A DNA stretch of 38,951 nucleotides from Hyphomicrobiales bacterium (GCA_900473185.1 UCKU01000038.1:1-38951), one strand, 5' to 3'; positions 16,797-25,922 are shown, counted from the stretch's first letter. The notes: generated from the sequence alone by a model not told the origin. Program-made: numbers and translations.

Positions 16797-17666
16797 ATGT
16801 CTACTGTCGAAAAATCCGGAACCTTCAAGCTCGGCGACCGCGCGGTCAAGCGCCTCGGCTATGGCGCCATGCAGCTCGCCGGCAAGGGCGTCTTCGGCCC
16901 GCCGCGGGATCGAAACGAGGCAATCGCCGTGCTGCGCGAAGCGGTCGAAAGCGGCGTCGACCATATCGATACCAGCGATTTCTACGGCCCCTACGTCACC
17001 AATGAGATCATCAGGGAAGCGCTGCACCCCTATAGAGACGATCTCGTCATCGTCACCAAGGTCGGCGCGCTGCGCGGGACAGATGGTTCCTGGAACCCGG
17101 CCTTCTCCAGGGAAGAGCTGACGGCCGCCATCCACAGCAACCTGAAAAACCTCGGCCTCGATGTCATCGAAGTGGTCAACCTGCGCGCCATGTTCGATGT
17201 GCATGGCCCGGCCGAAGGCTCGCTCGAGGCGCAGCTAATAGTTCTGGCCGAGCTGCAGCAGAAGGGTCTGATCAGGCATATCGGCCTGTCGAATGTCACC
17301 GCAAAACAGGTGGATGACGGCCGCAGGATCACCGGGATCGTCTGCGTCCAGAACCAGTACAACCTTGCCAACCGCGGCGACGACGCCCTGATCGACAAGC
17401 TTGCTGCCGAGGGCACGGCTTACGTGCCCTTCTTCCCGCTCGGCGGCTTCTCGCCCCTGCAGTCCTCGACGCTCTCGGATGTCGCCGCACGCCTTAATGC
17501 CACACCGCTGCAGGTGGCGCTCGCCTGGCTCCTGAAGCGCGCGCCGAACATCCTGCTCATCCCCGGCACATCCTCGCGTGGTCACCTGCGGGAAAATCTC
17601 GCGGTGGCTGATATCGAACTGCCCGATGATCTAATGGTTGAGCTCAACGGCATCGCCGCAGCGTAA
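16797..17666 (+). CDS. pdxI: Aldo/keto reductase, PdxI (pyridoxal reductase)-like
   Basis: The protein has 289 residues with the SD GGAG and ATG 16797. The sequence closely follows E. coli PdxI (YdbC) as I recall it: RLGYGAMQLAGKGVFGPPRD, HIDTSDFYGPYVTNEIIREA, VCVQNQYNLANRGDDALID and AYVPFFPLGGFSPLQSSTLS. The catalytic Asp58, Tyr63 and Lys88 are in place; the usual AKR histidine position reads NLR, as it does in YdbC. The predicted reaction is NADPH-dependent reduction of pyridoxal to pyridoxine, with a role in the vitamin B6 pool. Control by the divergent LysR regulator is inferred. The symbol is by similarity. Confidence 0.85.
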   Translation: MSTVEKSGTFKLGDRAVKRLGYGAMQLAGKGVFGPPRDRNEAIAVLREAVESGVDHIDTSDFYGPYVTNEIIREALHPYRDDLVIVTKVGALRGTDGSWNPAFSREELTAAIHSNLKNLGLDVIEVVNLRAMFDVHGPAEGSLEAQLIVLAELQQKGLIRHIGLSNVTAKQVDDGRRITGIVCVQNQYNLANRGDDALIDKLAAEGTAYVPFFPLGGFSPLQSSTLSDVAARLNATPLQVALAWLLKRAPNILLIPGTSSRGHLRENLAVADIELPDDLMVELNGIAAA

Positions 17667-17693
17667 GGCGCCTGACTCTACGCAAGGCAAACA

Positions 17694-17719
17694 GACGGCG
17701 GCGGATCATCCCCGCCGTC
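17694..17719 (+). terminator. GC-rich hairpin after the reductase gene
   Basis: GACGGCGG (17694-17701) and CCGCCGTC (17712-17719) form a perfect 8-bp stem with a 10-base loop, 28 bp after the stop. No T-run follows, so it may be a Rho-assisted or weak terminator. Confidence 0.45.
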
Positions 17720-17947
17720 CAGGAAGTCGCGCACAGCCTCCTCATGGCACCTCCCCAGATTGACGAATCGCGCCGGTATCGACATCTTCTGGCTCAGGCG
17801 TGGCCTGCGCCCAACCTCCAGCGATCCTCCCCGGCAGGATCTTTCAAACGGAGGCAAAGGGACTTCCGTCTCGGGTTCGCAAACCTTGGTCCGATCGCTC
17901 GGGCGTGGTTGCCGGGGAACATGCGTCCGTGACGGAAAGGCCTGACA

Positions 17948-18952
17948 ATGACCCGAAACGGAAACTTCAAACGCAGGGTACGCACCCGCGCCGCAAAGAC
18001 CGGCGAATCCTACACTTCAGCCCTCAGCCATATCCGCGAATCGAAAACAGCCCCGCAAACGGATGAGCCCGCCGGCAAATCCCTGCGGCTGGCGGTGGCC
18101 CAGACCACGGTCTGCCTCGACCCGCGCGATGCGGATGCCTTTCGCGCCAACGGCGCCGAAATGCGCCTGTTGATGCGCCAAGCGAGCGAGGCCGGCGCCA
18201 GGCTGATCCATTTCCCGGAGGGAACGATCTGCTTTCCCAACAAGCGCCTTCTTTCCGAAACCGGCCCCAGGGATATCGGCGCTGCCGACTGGAGCCGCTA
18301 TCAGTGGGACGTGTTGCGCGAGGAACTGGAAGAAACGAGAAAGCTGGCAGCCGCGCTGAAGCTCTGGACGGTCTTCGGCGCACCGCATCGGCTGACCCCG
18401 CCGCACCGGCCGCACAACAGCCTCTACGTCATCTCCGGCAAGGGCGAGCTGGTGACGCGCTATGACGAGCGCCTGCTCTCCCACACGAAAATTTCCTTCA
18501 TGTATTCGCCCGGCAGAATCCCCGTCACTTTCGAGGTGGACGGCATGCGCTTCGGCTGCGCTGCCGGCATAGAGTCTCATTATCACGAAATCTTCACCGA
18601 ATATGAGAGGCTCGATGTCGACTGCGTGCTCTTCTCCACATCGGGAGAAACTCCCTCTGCAGCCCCGCCCTTCGCCGCCGAGGTGCTGGGAGTTGCGGCC
18701 AGCAACACGTTCTGGGTAAGCTACGCCACCCATGCGCCGCAAAGCGTAGTCACGCCCTGCGGCATCGCCGGCCCAAAGGGCCAGTGGGCGGCCCGTTGCC
18801 CTGATGATGGCTCGCCAGGTATCGCAATCGCCGAAATCGCAACCGACCCGGCCAATCTCGCCCGCCCCTGGCGGCGCACCGCCCGGGGTGATCTTTACCG
18901 GCCGCACCAGATCGAGGGCGATCCGAGAAGCGACAGCCGCGAAGCGTTCTGA
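17948..18952 (+). CDS. Carbon-nitrogen hydrolase (nitrilase)-fold protein with altered active site
   Basis: The protein has 334 residues; SD GGAAAGG, ATG 17948. The N-terminal ~30 residues (KRRVRTRAAKTGESYTSALS) form a basic extension, then a nitrilase fold begins at LRLAVAQTTVCLD. Glu91 in HFPEGTI matches the catalytic Glu. The position of the catalytic Lys reads YDER (172-175; Lys replaced by Glu). The catalytic Cys position, seven residues before Glu214 in GCAAGIESHYHE, is Gly207; a Cys exists three residues earlier. The rest follows the fold (CVLFSTSGETPSA, AASNTFWVSYATHA). By family it would hydrolyse an amide or nitrile, but the substitutions argue for a different mechanism or a non-enzymatic role. 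It ends just before a strong terminator. Confidence 0.8.
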   Translation: MTRNGNFKRRVRTRAAKTGESYTSALSHIRESKTAPQTDEPAGKSLRLAVAQTTVCLDPRDADAFRANGAEMRLLMRQASEAGARLIHFPEGTICFPNKRLLSETGPRDIGAADWSRYQWDVLREELEETRKLAAALKLWTVFGAPHRLTPPHRPHNSLYVISGKGELVTRYDERLLSHTKISFMYSPGRIPVTFEVDGMRFGCAAGIESHYHEIFTEYERLDVDCVLFSTSGETPSAAPPFAAEVLGVAASNTFWVSYATHAPQSVVTPCGIAGPKGQWAARCPDDGSPGIAIAEIATDPANLARPWRRTARGDLYRPHQIEGDPRSDSREAF

Positions 18953-18961
18953 AGTCCACCG

Positions 18962-18990
18962 AAACTGGCGGACCATCAGTCCGCCAGTTT
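18962..18990. terminator. Strong bidirectional rho-independent terminator
   Basis: AAACTGGCGGAC and GTCCGCCAGTTT form a perfect 12-bp stem with a 5-base loop, followed by TTAAA on the plus strand and preceded by a purine-rich run for the minus strand. It sits between the nitrilase-fold gene and the convergent large phage-type gene, so it can serve both. Confidence 0.85.
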
Positions 18991-19003
18991 TAAATTGCCT
19001 GAA

Positions 19004-19150
19004 CTATTGGACTTGCACGCCTTTCCGCCATTGATCAGCGAGGGTCAGACCTGACACCGGCACAACCCTTTCACCAGTGATTGTCGGAACAGATTGGCCC
19101 GCGGCGGGCTCCAGATAGAGCGGTCCGCGCAGCGGAGCGTCGTCTTCCTC
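19004..19150 (-). other. Possible frameshifted 48-codon tail of the large phage-type gene
   Basis: Just after the TGA of the 1105-residue gene (19151-19149), the +1 frame stays open to TAG at 19004-19006. It reads EEDDAPLRGPLYLEPAAGQS, then VPTITGERVVPVSGLTLADQ, WRKGVQVQ, which looks like a normal protein C-terminus. There is no start codon with an SD near its beginning, and the strong terminator lies immediately beyond it. It could be a C-terminal extension reached by +1 frameshifting at the TGA, a fragment left by an indel, or chance. Confidence 0.35.
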
Positions 19151-22100
19151 AGCGCCGGCCGAGCAGCGCGTCGAGGAGCCGACGCCAGTGGGGCAGGCTT
19201 GCGAAGGCTGTCGGCAGGCGAGCGCCGGCTGCGAGGCCGGGCACGCCCGATTTCTCCAGCGCATTGTTGAGCGTGAAGCCGACGGTGAAGAGGCCGGAGC
19301 GGTCCAACCCTTCCTTTGCCCAGGTGGCGGGGTCTTCGGGCAAGGCTTGACCGGCCTCCAGTGCGCTCAGCGCGTGCAGGAAGGCGCCGATCGTGGTCAT
19401 GCCGGTGATGGCGCCGAGGAGGCGGGTCTGGTCTTCGGGCAAGCCGCGGAGCAGGACACGCTGGTTGGAGGCAATGGCAAGGGATCGGAACCGCTGGAGG
19501 GTGCGGCCGAGGGGTGTTGAGGCGAAGAACGGCGTGTCATCGTCGCCGTCGGTGGCGAGGGAGCGGGTGTCCCTGTCGATTGCGGCGCGTAGCGCGCGGC
19601 TGATGGCAGCGGTGTCGTCTCGCCGGGTTTCAGCGTTGGCGAGCCTGATGCCGTCTAGGATCTGGCCGTGGCTGGCGAAGAAGCGGCCGAGGTGTTCGGC
19701 GCGCTCGTTGCCGAGGCCGATTGCATCCATATAGGCGCGCTCGCCTGGCGGCAGAGAGGCGAAACCGTCTTGGGTGACCTTTTCCGCATTGGCCAGGATT
19801 CGGTCCTCGATGAGGCGCGTGGCGAGCGTCTTCTGGAAATCCTCCCAATGCATGAGGCCTGTCAACAGCGGGCGGCCCTCGGCCATATTGGCGAGGAAGC
19901 GGCCGAAGACGGGGCCGCTGGCATAGGGGTCGGTGATCTGGGCGAGCGCGGCCATGCGCGACGCCAGGATCTTTTGCCCGATGGCGCCGGCACGCCCCGC
20001 CTCCTCCATGCCGAGGCCGGCGGCGGTGACGCCGCGCAGCATCGGGCCGATCGCATCCTTCATATAGGCGGTGAAGCCCTGCACCATCAGCGGGCGCACG
20101 GCATCGGCAAGCGCGCCGATCGATGCGCCGCCCATCGTCTTCATATAGTCGAAGACGCCGGCGTCGGCCCGCATACGCGCCCAACTCGTATCCTGAGCTT
20201 CAGGCCGGGCATTGCCGCGCAGCATGTCGCGCACGGCCTGCAGGTCTGCGATATCGGCACGCTCGCGTTCATCAAGGCGCTGAAGCGCGGCCGGATCGCC
20301 GCCAGCCAGACTATCACCAGCCAGATTATTACTGGCCGGATTATTACGGGTTTGCGCGCGCAGGTCGGCATAGTCACGCCGCACCCGCTCGAAGGCCTCC
20401 TCCATGCCGGGCGAACCGAAGCGTTCGGCAAGCTCGATATCGGCGGCCATGGTGCGGGCGTAGCGGCGGCCGATGCGACCAGCGTCGTCATCCAGGAATT
20501 TTTCGACGAGCGCGTCGGGAATGTCGAAGCTGCGGCCCTTCAACGGGCCGTGGGCGGCAAGGGTGATGTCAGGCGGGAAGCCCTCCGTCGCCCGGCCCGT
20601 CAACCTGTCGTAGACGTCATCGACGATGCCATTCACATAATCGGCGCGGGCGGCAGGATCATGGAGTTCGGGCGCGGTGCGGGCGGCATGATCGTTTATC
20701 CGGCTTTCGACATTGCTGCGTACGCGGGGGCCAGTCTTCGCAGGGCCCGTCTGCTCAGGGCCAGCCTTTTCGGGACCAGCCTTTTCGGGACCGATCTCCC
20801 CAGGGCCAGTCCCGTCACCGCCACCGGCATCATCCGGCTCGGTGCCGACGAGGCCGATGGCAAATTTATAGAGGCCCGTCTCGAGTTGCTCGGCCGCGAA
20901 ATGGGGCAGATGCTTGAGAAAGTGGCCTGCACGATGGGAGAGGCCGGACTTGCCTCCGGCCCCAGTGCCGCCCTCGGCCGTTGCGGCTTGCGGATCGGCT
21001 TTGGCGCCCTCGGGGCCTGAAAGCGTCTTTTGCTTTTCGGCTGCCTCGCGCGCTGTTGCAGCCGAAGCCTGGCCGTCGAAATAGCCGTGCAGGATGCCCT
21101 TGAATTCCTGCTCGTTGGCTTCGATCGCCTCCCGGTTCCACAGGCGCGAGAAATAGGCGCTGGCGCCGGCGGCATCGACGTCTTTCGGCAGCAGCCCCGT
21201 TTCGATCGCCCTCTTGGTCAGGGGCTCGACGACATGAGAGCGCCAGGCGCCGGCGGCGCGCGCAACAGCTGGAATATCGCTCTGGCCGCCGCGGCGCATG
21301 GCGCGGCCGACGTCTTCGTGGAATTCCCGCTCCGTCATCGCCAGCCCGGCCTTGCGGGCATCGATATAGGCGGCGCGGTGGGCCTCGACGGCCTTGTCGA
21401 GCGCGCGGCGGGCAAATTCGGGAAGTGTCTCGGCCGCGGCAGCGCCTGCGCCGGCGGCATTCCCGGCCAGTGTCTCCTTGAAGAGTGGCGTCTTCGACAG
21501 GTAGACGGGGTTTTCCATCATCTGCGCGCCGATATCACGCACGGCGGCGGAAGGGCTGTTCTGCATGCGCAGCAGCGGGTTGAACTCGGCCGTCGTCGCT
21601 GCGCTATTCGGGGCGGCCGTCGGGGTCGCTGTCGCGGCCTTGGCAGTATCCGGTACCGCATTCCCGGCATTGGAGGGATCGGCGGATGCCCCCGGCCGCA
21701 AATCGGCGTCACCGGCAGGCCGGGGAGCGGAAAAGCCCGTCATTTCAGCATGAAGCGCGTTGGTAGCCGCGTCGAAATCCGGTGCCTTGGCGGCATCGAA
21801 GGCGCGCGCCGCGGCAGCGTGTTCCAGCTGCGTCAAGCGAGCGGCATGGCGCGTGCCGAGCAGGCCCGCCGCAATGACAGAACCTCCAATGCCCACCAGC
21901 GATTCATCGACAGTGCGCAATTGCTGACTGAAGTGCAGGCCTGCCTCCTGCACGCTGTTGGAGACGACAGCAGCGCGCCCCATGCTCAACGCCGACCGGG
22001 CGACGGAAAAGCCGGCTTTGCCGGCCCTCACCAGCCCGCCGCCGGGAATGAACGTGGGCAAATCGGCCGTGCTCGCCACGATATTCATCACCGCGCCAAA

Positions 22101-22466
22101 CGTTCCGGCTCGATCCAGATCCTCGCGGTCCTTTCTCTCCTGATCGATATCTGCCTTGATCGCATCCATCGCGCGTTTGTTGAAGACATGGACGAAATGA
22201 TCGAGATACTCCTCGTAGCCTTTCAGGTTCTCCGGAGTGAAGGCGTTAAAATCAGGATCGATGTCGTAATAGTGTCCCGTCGCCATCTCATAGAGCTTGT
22301 GCGACGAGGCCACCGAGACGACGAGATTGTTCTGCCGGAAGGCGGCGCCGGTCGTGGTGAGGATATCAGGGCTTGGGGCGGGAAGCTTCCTGCCGATCCT
22401 CTGCGACATGAGATAATCGGTTTCCAGCGGTGTTCCCGGGCTCGCCCGGCTTTCATCGAATGGCAT
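19149..22466 (-). CDS. Very large phage internal virion-type protein (gp16-like)
   Basis: The protein has 1105 residues. ATG 22466 comes 3 bp after the stop of the preceding 963-residue gene and is preceded by AAGAAAGAAG. The N-terminus (SQRIGRKLPAPSPDILTTTG, AAFRQNNLVVSVASSHKLYE) and long helical domains with an AGxGG/AA-rich hydrophobic region (about 120-215) resemble the C-terminal ejection proteins of podoviruses. These are very large, helical and membrane-translocating. The middle contains alanine/proline-rich low-complexity linkers and a tandem GPEKA/GPEQT-type repeat (nucleotides ~20733-20815). No catalytic domain is recognised. By analogy with T7 gp16 it would be ejected into the periplasm and inner membrane. 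The frame is open throughout. Confidence 0.7.
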   Translation of the reverse strand: MPFDESRASPGTPLETDYLMSQRIGRKLPAPSPDILTTTGAAFRQNNLVVSVASSHKLYEMATGHYYDIDPDFNAFTPENLKGYEEYLDHFVHVFNKRAMDAIKADIDQERKDREDLDRAGTFGAVMNIVASTADLPTFIPGGGLVRAGKAGFSVARSALSMGRAAVVSNSVQEAGLHFSQQLRTVDESLVGIGGSVIAAGLLGTRHAARLTQLEHAAAARAFDAAKAPDFDAATNALHAEMTGFSAPRPAGDADLRPGASADPSNAGNAVPDTAKAATATPTAAPNSAATTAEFNPLLRMQNSPSAAVRDIGAQMMENPVYLSKTPLFKETLAGNAAGAGAAAAETLPEFARRALDKAVEAHRAAYIDARKAGLAMTEREFHEDVGRAMRRGGQSDIPAVARAAGAWRSHVVEPLTKRAIETGLLPKDVDAAGASAYFSRLWNREAIEANEQEFKGILHGYFDGQASAATAREAAEKQKTLSGPEGAKADPQAATAEGGTGAGGKSGLSHRAGHFLKHLPHFAAEQLETGLYKFAIGLVGTEPDDAGGGDGTGPGEIGPEKAGPEKAGPEQTGPAKTGPRVRSNVESRINDHAARTAPELHDPAARADYVNGIVDDVYDRLTGRATEGFPPDITLAAHGPLKGRSFDIPDALVEKFLDDDAGRIGRRYARTMAADIELAERFGSPGMEEAFERVRRDYADLRAQTRNNPASNNLAGDSLAGGDPAALQRLDERERADIADLQAVRDMLRGNARPEAQDTSWARMRADAGVFDYMKTMGGASIGALADAVRPLMVQGFTAYMKDAIGPMLRGVTAAGLGMEEAGRAGAIGQKILASRMAALAQITDPYASGPVFGRFLANMAEGRPLLTGLMHWEDFQKTLATRLIEDRILANAEKVTQDGFASLPPGERAYMDAIGLGNERAEHLGRFFASHGQILDGIRLANAETRRDDTAAISRALRAAIDRDTRSLATDGDDDTPFFASTPLGRTLQRFRSLAIASNQRVLLRGLPEDQTRLLGAITGMTTIGAFLHALSALEAGQALPEDPATWAKEGLDRSGLFTVGFTLNNALEKSGVPGLAAGARLPTAFASLPHWRRLLDALLGRR

Positions 22467-22469
22467 GGA

Positions 22470-25361
22470 TCACTTCTTTCTTACGAGATTCGGCGACGGG
22501 CGAGCGCGGCTTTGGCGGGGGGATGAAGGCGCGGGTTCGGAGGGGCTTGGCTGCGGACCCAACATCTTTAGCCGTCGGGCAAATTCAGCTTCATGCGCCT
22601 TGTCGAACTCGAGACCTCTCTCGATGCGCTGCCGATCCTCCAGATCCTCGGCCGCGCGCTCGGCGCTCTTTTTCGCGAACGCCGCCTTCTTGGCGTCGTC
22701 GATTTCTTTCGCGGTCGGCGGGGTGGGGTAGAACGGCTTACGGTAGTGCTCCAGCTCGCCCTTTTCATTGACGAACCGGACCTGATAGCGGGGCCAAGTG
22801 CCGGCGGCGATGTCGGTCTCGGTGGTGCTGTCTGAGTCGAGGAAGACCTTGCCATGCTTGATGCCATCGCGAGCAAGCGCTTCGTTCAACTGCTTCCAGA
22901 TATAGTCATGGGAACCAGTCCCATCGTCGGGGTAGAATTTTTCCGGGGGTAGATGCATCAGCACGTCTTTCCCATCCACGGAGAATTGCGACACGCCGTA
23001 AAGGCGCTGGAGGCGCTCATTGGCGAGCTTCTGGCCTGCCTCCACTTCGCCGCCGGCATCAAAGATGCTTTCCGTCAGAATCTGTTTGTAATCGCTGACG
23101 ATCGCCGCCGCCTGCTTGTCATTGGCGAAGCTCGTCCGAGAGAGGATATTCATACCGTATAGCGGCTTGATCCATTCCTCCGTCGCCAGATAGGCGATCG
23201 TGGCCTTCATCCCCGGGGTTTCCATCAGCGCCGTGCGCTGGCGCATCTTGTCGGGATCCTTGAGGTCGATGATGCGCTTTACCGCCAGTCCCGGCTCCAT
23301 GTCGATGTCGCTTCGGTAATAGGCGTAGAGGACGGCAGCGTCGGCAAGTTCTGTCCCGCCCGGCACGCGCGCCAGCGCGCCGTGATCGGCGGACGAAATC
23401 AGGTTTGCGCGTTCGAGCGCTTTTTGCACGCTGGCTGGATCACCCCTTGTCAGATTGCGGCGCAGATCGGCGAAGACCGGCGTCGGCACCGCACCCGTCT
23501 GGCTGATCAGTTTCAGAAGCTCCTGATCCTGCTTCTCTGGCTCGACGACAGCCGCAACGATGGCGCTCCACACATCGTCATTGGCCTTGCGGCCTTCTTC
23601 GCTATAGGCGTTGATTCTGAGCTTTTCGGCCGCAAAGGCCTGCAGACGGAGGTTCGTCGCCAGCGCCTCCCGGCGCTTCTCGTCCAGCATGGCGAGCAAG
23701 TCGGGCTTTTCGGCGTGATCGATCACGGTATCGGCATGGATATCGCGCGCAGTCAGCGTCGTGTCGCCACCGGCGATGCGCAGGCGGGTGGCTTCGGCCT
23801 GCGCTGCCTGTGCGGCTTTCTCCCGCACCATCTGCGCGGCTGCAGCGGTGCGGGCGCTATCCGCAGCACTCTCGCGGATCTCGTCGGCATAGGCCGGCGG
23901 CAGGCTTTTCAACACGCTTTCCACGGCCGGCGAGAAGCGCGGCCCCGCAGGCTGCGGCGGCACCGCTTCGCTGCCGGGTATCATGGCGGGAGCGCCGGCA
24001 GCAAGAGGCGGCCCAGAGGCTGCCCCGGCAGGCCCAGCGGCAACAGGTTCGACAGCAGTTCCCACCCCCGAAGCAGCCCCCGTCGCGGCAGAAACAGCCA
24101 GCGGCGCCGATCGCGCCACCCCCATGCGCCTGGCGAATTCCTCGTCGGAAATCGTCTTAAGGCCTTCCCAGGTCGTCTCCAGCTCGTGGCGGATTTTGGC
24201 GTAATTGCCGTCCTGGATATCGCGGGCCAGATCGCGGCCCGTTCTTGTGTGGTAGCTGACCTGGGCGAGCCAGGCGGCGGCGCGGTCCTGCGAGGCGGGG
24301 GAAAAATCCTTCAGGCCGAGTGCGGATGCGGCCCACTTCCAGGTGCCTTTGACCATCTGGTAGCGCCCGGTTGCCGTCGTCGTGCCGCCGGCGCCGACGA
24401 AGCCCGGATGGGCGGCATAATCCTTGATGTGCTGGCCGCCGTTCATCAGGTCGTAGGAAGGCGATTCCGTCTCCGAGATGACGGAGAGCAGCGCATATTG
24501 ATCATGGCTGAGGCCTGTCGCCGCAAACTGTCCCGGTGCCGGATTGGAGGCGCCGACATGGGCCGCATCGGCGGCTGCCGCCCTCTTCAGGTCGGGCTTC
24601 AGCCTGTCGAGCAAGGCCATATGGTCCTGCGGCGTGATGTCGGCGCCGTGATCGATCGCATATCTGGCGGCCTTGATCGGGTCGTTCTCGGCGATGCGCA
24701 GGGCAGACTGCAGGCGCGCGCCGCTGAGATAGGTGACGCGCTCCTGCTCGGCGCGCTCCTTGCCCCAGCCCTGCTTGGCGCCGGCCGCCTCGATCTCCTG
24801 CAGGCCCCTGACGACGAAGCCTTGCCAGCGCACCTCATCATCGGGCGTCTGGATCGCCTGTCGCGAGTAGTTTTCGGCCGCCGCCGTGTGTTCCTGCAGC
24901 AGCCACTTCTTCGTCTCGTCGGCTTTTTTGATCATGCCGGAGCGCAGAGCGTCGGTTTCGTAGGCGGCAACCTGCTTGTTGAAGAGGCCCGTTTGCGCCG
25001 GCGACATCTTCGCGACGATATCGCGCTTCAGGCCCCGGACGCTCTTCTCATAGGCATCGAACCCTTCGACCGCCTGCCGGCCCTCGCTATTGGCATAGCC
25101 GGTATCGGGGTCGTAGAGCAGCCTGTCTTTTGCCTGCAGCCACTGATTGGCGCCATCGCTGACGACGGCCTCATCCCGCATCTGCTGCACACGCTGCACC
25201 GCTTCGGCCGCCATATCCATGCCGCTCGCAACCGACTGCAGCCCTTTGCCGATCGCCGAGCCGAAGGCATCGGCCGTCGCACCGCCAACCAGCGTTTCGG
25301 TATATTCGGGCCGCAGTGCAACGCGGTCCTGATTTTCTTGATAGAGGGGAACCTTGACCAA
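22470..25361 (-). CDS. Phage internal virion protein with GH104 lytic transglycosylase domain (gp15/16-like)
   Basis: The protein has 963 residues starting at TTG 25361, supported by AAAGG nine bases upstream and by alignment of its N-terminus with the relic at 12358 (VPLYQENQDRVALRPEYTET against VPTYQDTQQHVALRPEYTEG). Residues ~1-250 are helical. Residues ~282-405 match lambda R-type (GH104) transglycosylases: LLSVISETES with candidate catalytic Glu297, then YDLMNGGQHIKDYAAHPGFV, ATGRYQMVKGTWKWAASALG and LKDFSPASQDRAAAWLAQ. An Ala/Pro/Gly linker (~420-475) and a long helical C-terminus follow. Family role: virion-borne opening of the cell wall during DNA ejection. It is followed 3 bp later by the 1105-residue gene, as gp15-gp16 are in T7-like phages. 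Confidence 0.8.
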   Translation of the reverse strand: MVKVPLYQENQDRVALRPEYTETLVGGATADAFGSAIGKGLQSVASGMDMAAEAVQRVQQMRDEAVVSDGANQWLQAKDRLLYDPDTGYANSEGRQAVEGFDAYEKSVRGLKRDIVAKMSPAQTGLFNKQVAAYETDALRSGMIKKADETKKWLLQEHTAAAENYSRQAIQTPDDEVRWQGFVVRGLQEIEAAGAKQGWGKERAEQERVTYLSGARLQSALRIAENDPIKAARYAIDHGADITPQDHMALLDRLKPDLKRAAAADAAHVGASNPAPGQFAATGLSHDQYALLSVISETESPSYDLMNGGQHIKDYAAHPGFVGAGGTTTATGRYQMVKGTWKWAASALGLKDFSPASQDRAAAWLAQVSYHTRTGRDLARDIQDGNYAKIRHELETTWEGLKTISDEEFARRMGVARSAPLAVSAATGAASGVGTAVEPVAAGPAGAASGPPLAAGAPAMIPGSEAVPPQPAGPRFSPAVESVLKSLPPAYADEIRESAADSARTAAAAQMVREKAAQAAQAEATRLRIAGGDTTLTARDIHADTVIDHAEKPDLLAMLDEKRREALATNLRLQAFAAEKLRINAYSEEGRKANDDVWSAIVAAVVEPEKQDQELLKLISQTGAVPTPVFADLRRNLTRGDPASVQKALERANLISSADHGALARVPGGTELADAAVLYAYYRSDIDMEPGLAVKRIIDLKDPDKMRQRTALMETPGMKATIAYLATEEWIKPLYGMNILSRTSFANDKQAAAIVSDYKQILTESIFDAGGEVEAGQKLANERLQRLYGVSQFSVDGKDVLMHLPPEKFYPDDGTGSHDYIWKQLNEALARDGIKHGKVFLDSDSTTETDIAAGTWPRYQVRFVNEKGELEHYRKPFYPTPPTAKEIDDAKKAAFAKKSAERAAEDLEDRQRIERGLEFDKAHEAEFARRLKMLGPQPSPSEPAPSSPRQSRARPSPNLVRKK

Positions 25362-25669
25362 ATCCGCGGCCTTTCTTCGTCGTATTGCTGATCACAGCGA
25401 ACATCGGCAGGAAAGGTTGAGTCCGAGACAGACGACCGGAGAAAGCCAGGTCTTATCGAAGCCCGAGAACTCCTGGGCTGCATAGACTGAAGATTAGGCA
25501 GGAGGACTTCTCCACTCCTTCTGGAAAAGGTCAGATCTTCTGGATGTCAGTTAATTACCCGCTGGGTGAATGCCGGCCCCGACCGATTCGGCCAGCGCGC
25601 GCCGTCAACCGCGATTTTCGCCGTCAACCGTTCGCACCCTATCCATGACGCCAAACGAGGAATGGCATC
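25362..25669. other. Intergenic region, 308 bp, between divergent phage-type genes
   Basis: It separates the minus-strand internal virion gene from the plus-strand small membrane protein. It contains a small inverted repeat (AGCCC...GGGCT near 25463-25482) and a direct repeat CGCCGTCAACCG near 25606 and 25620. Promoters for both directions are expected here, but none stands out by eye. Confidence 0.4.
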
Positions 25670-25921
25670 ATGGATGAGACCACCCGCAACGAGCTTGATA
25701 AACTCCACGGCAGGATCAACGATTTGAAGGAGCGCGTCGTCTCGCTGGAAGCGCAGCAGCCGCATATCAACGCTGCCCTGCTGCGCATCGAAGGCAGCGT
25801 CGAAAAGCTCGCAAACCGCATCGGCAAGGCGCTCTGGGCAGTCGTCGCCATCGTGCTGACACCGCTCGCCGGGCTGTTGATCAAGGCGATCGCCTCCGGC
25901 GTGCTCGCCCGCTTTCTCTAA
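25670..25921 (+). CDS. Small coiled-coil membrane protein (XhlA/holin-like)
   Basis: The protein has 83 residues with AGGA about 10 bases before the ATG. An N-terminal charged amphipathic helix/coiled coil (ELDKLHGRINDLKERVVSLE, then RIEGSVEKLANRIGKA) is followed by a single C-terminal membrane span (LWAVVAIVLTPLAGLLIKAI). That architecture matches XhlA-type and other phage-associated holin accessory proteins. Position next to the virion transglycosylase gene fits a lysis role. There is no direct evidence for pore formation. Confidence 0.6.
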   Translation: MDETTRNELDKLHGRINDLKERVVSLEAQQPHINAALLRIEGSVEKLANRIGKALWAVVAIVLTPLAGLLIKAIASGVLARFL

Positions 25922-25922
25922 G

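Noticed and set aside
17868..17890. GGTTCGCAAACC resembling a tRNA T-arm
   Set aside because: No acceptor stem, anticodon arm or D-arm could be fitted around it.
17744..17947. Possible riboswitch or small gene before the nitrilase-fold gene
   Set aside because: Several GC-rich helices can be drawn, but no known riboswitch core could be matched and the short frames lack SDs.
19668..22526. Long plus-strand open frames (about 450 and 500 codons) opposite the large phage-type gene
   Set aside because: They run antisense to a gene with homologous protein features, lack SDs, and have the Gly/Ala/Arg-rich composition expected from the mirror frame of high-GC coding DNA.
23382..25391. Long plus-strand open frame (669 codons) opposite the transglycosylase-bearing virion gene
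   Set aside because: The minus strand encodes a clear GH104 domain here; the plus-strand frame is the complementary shadow.
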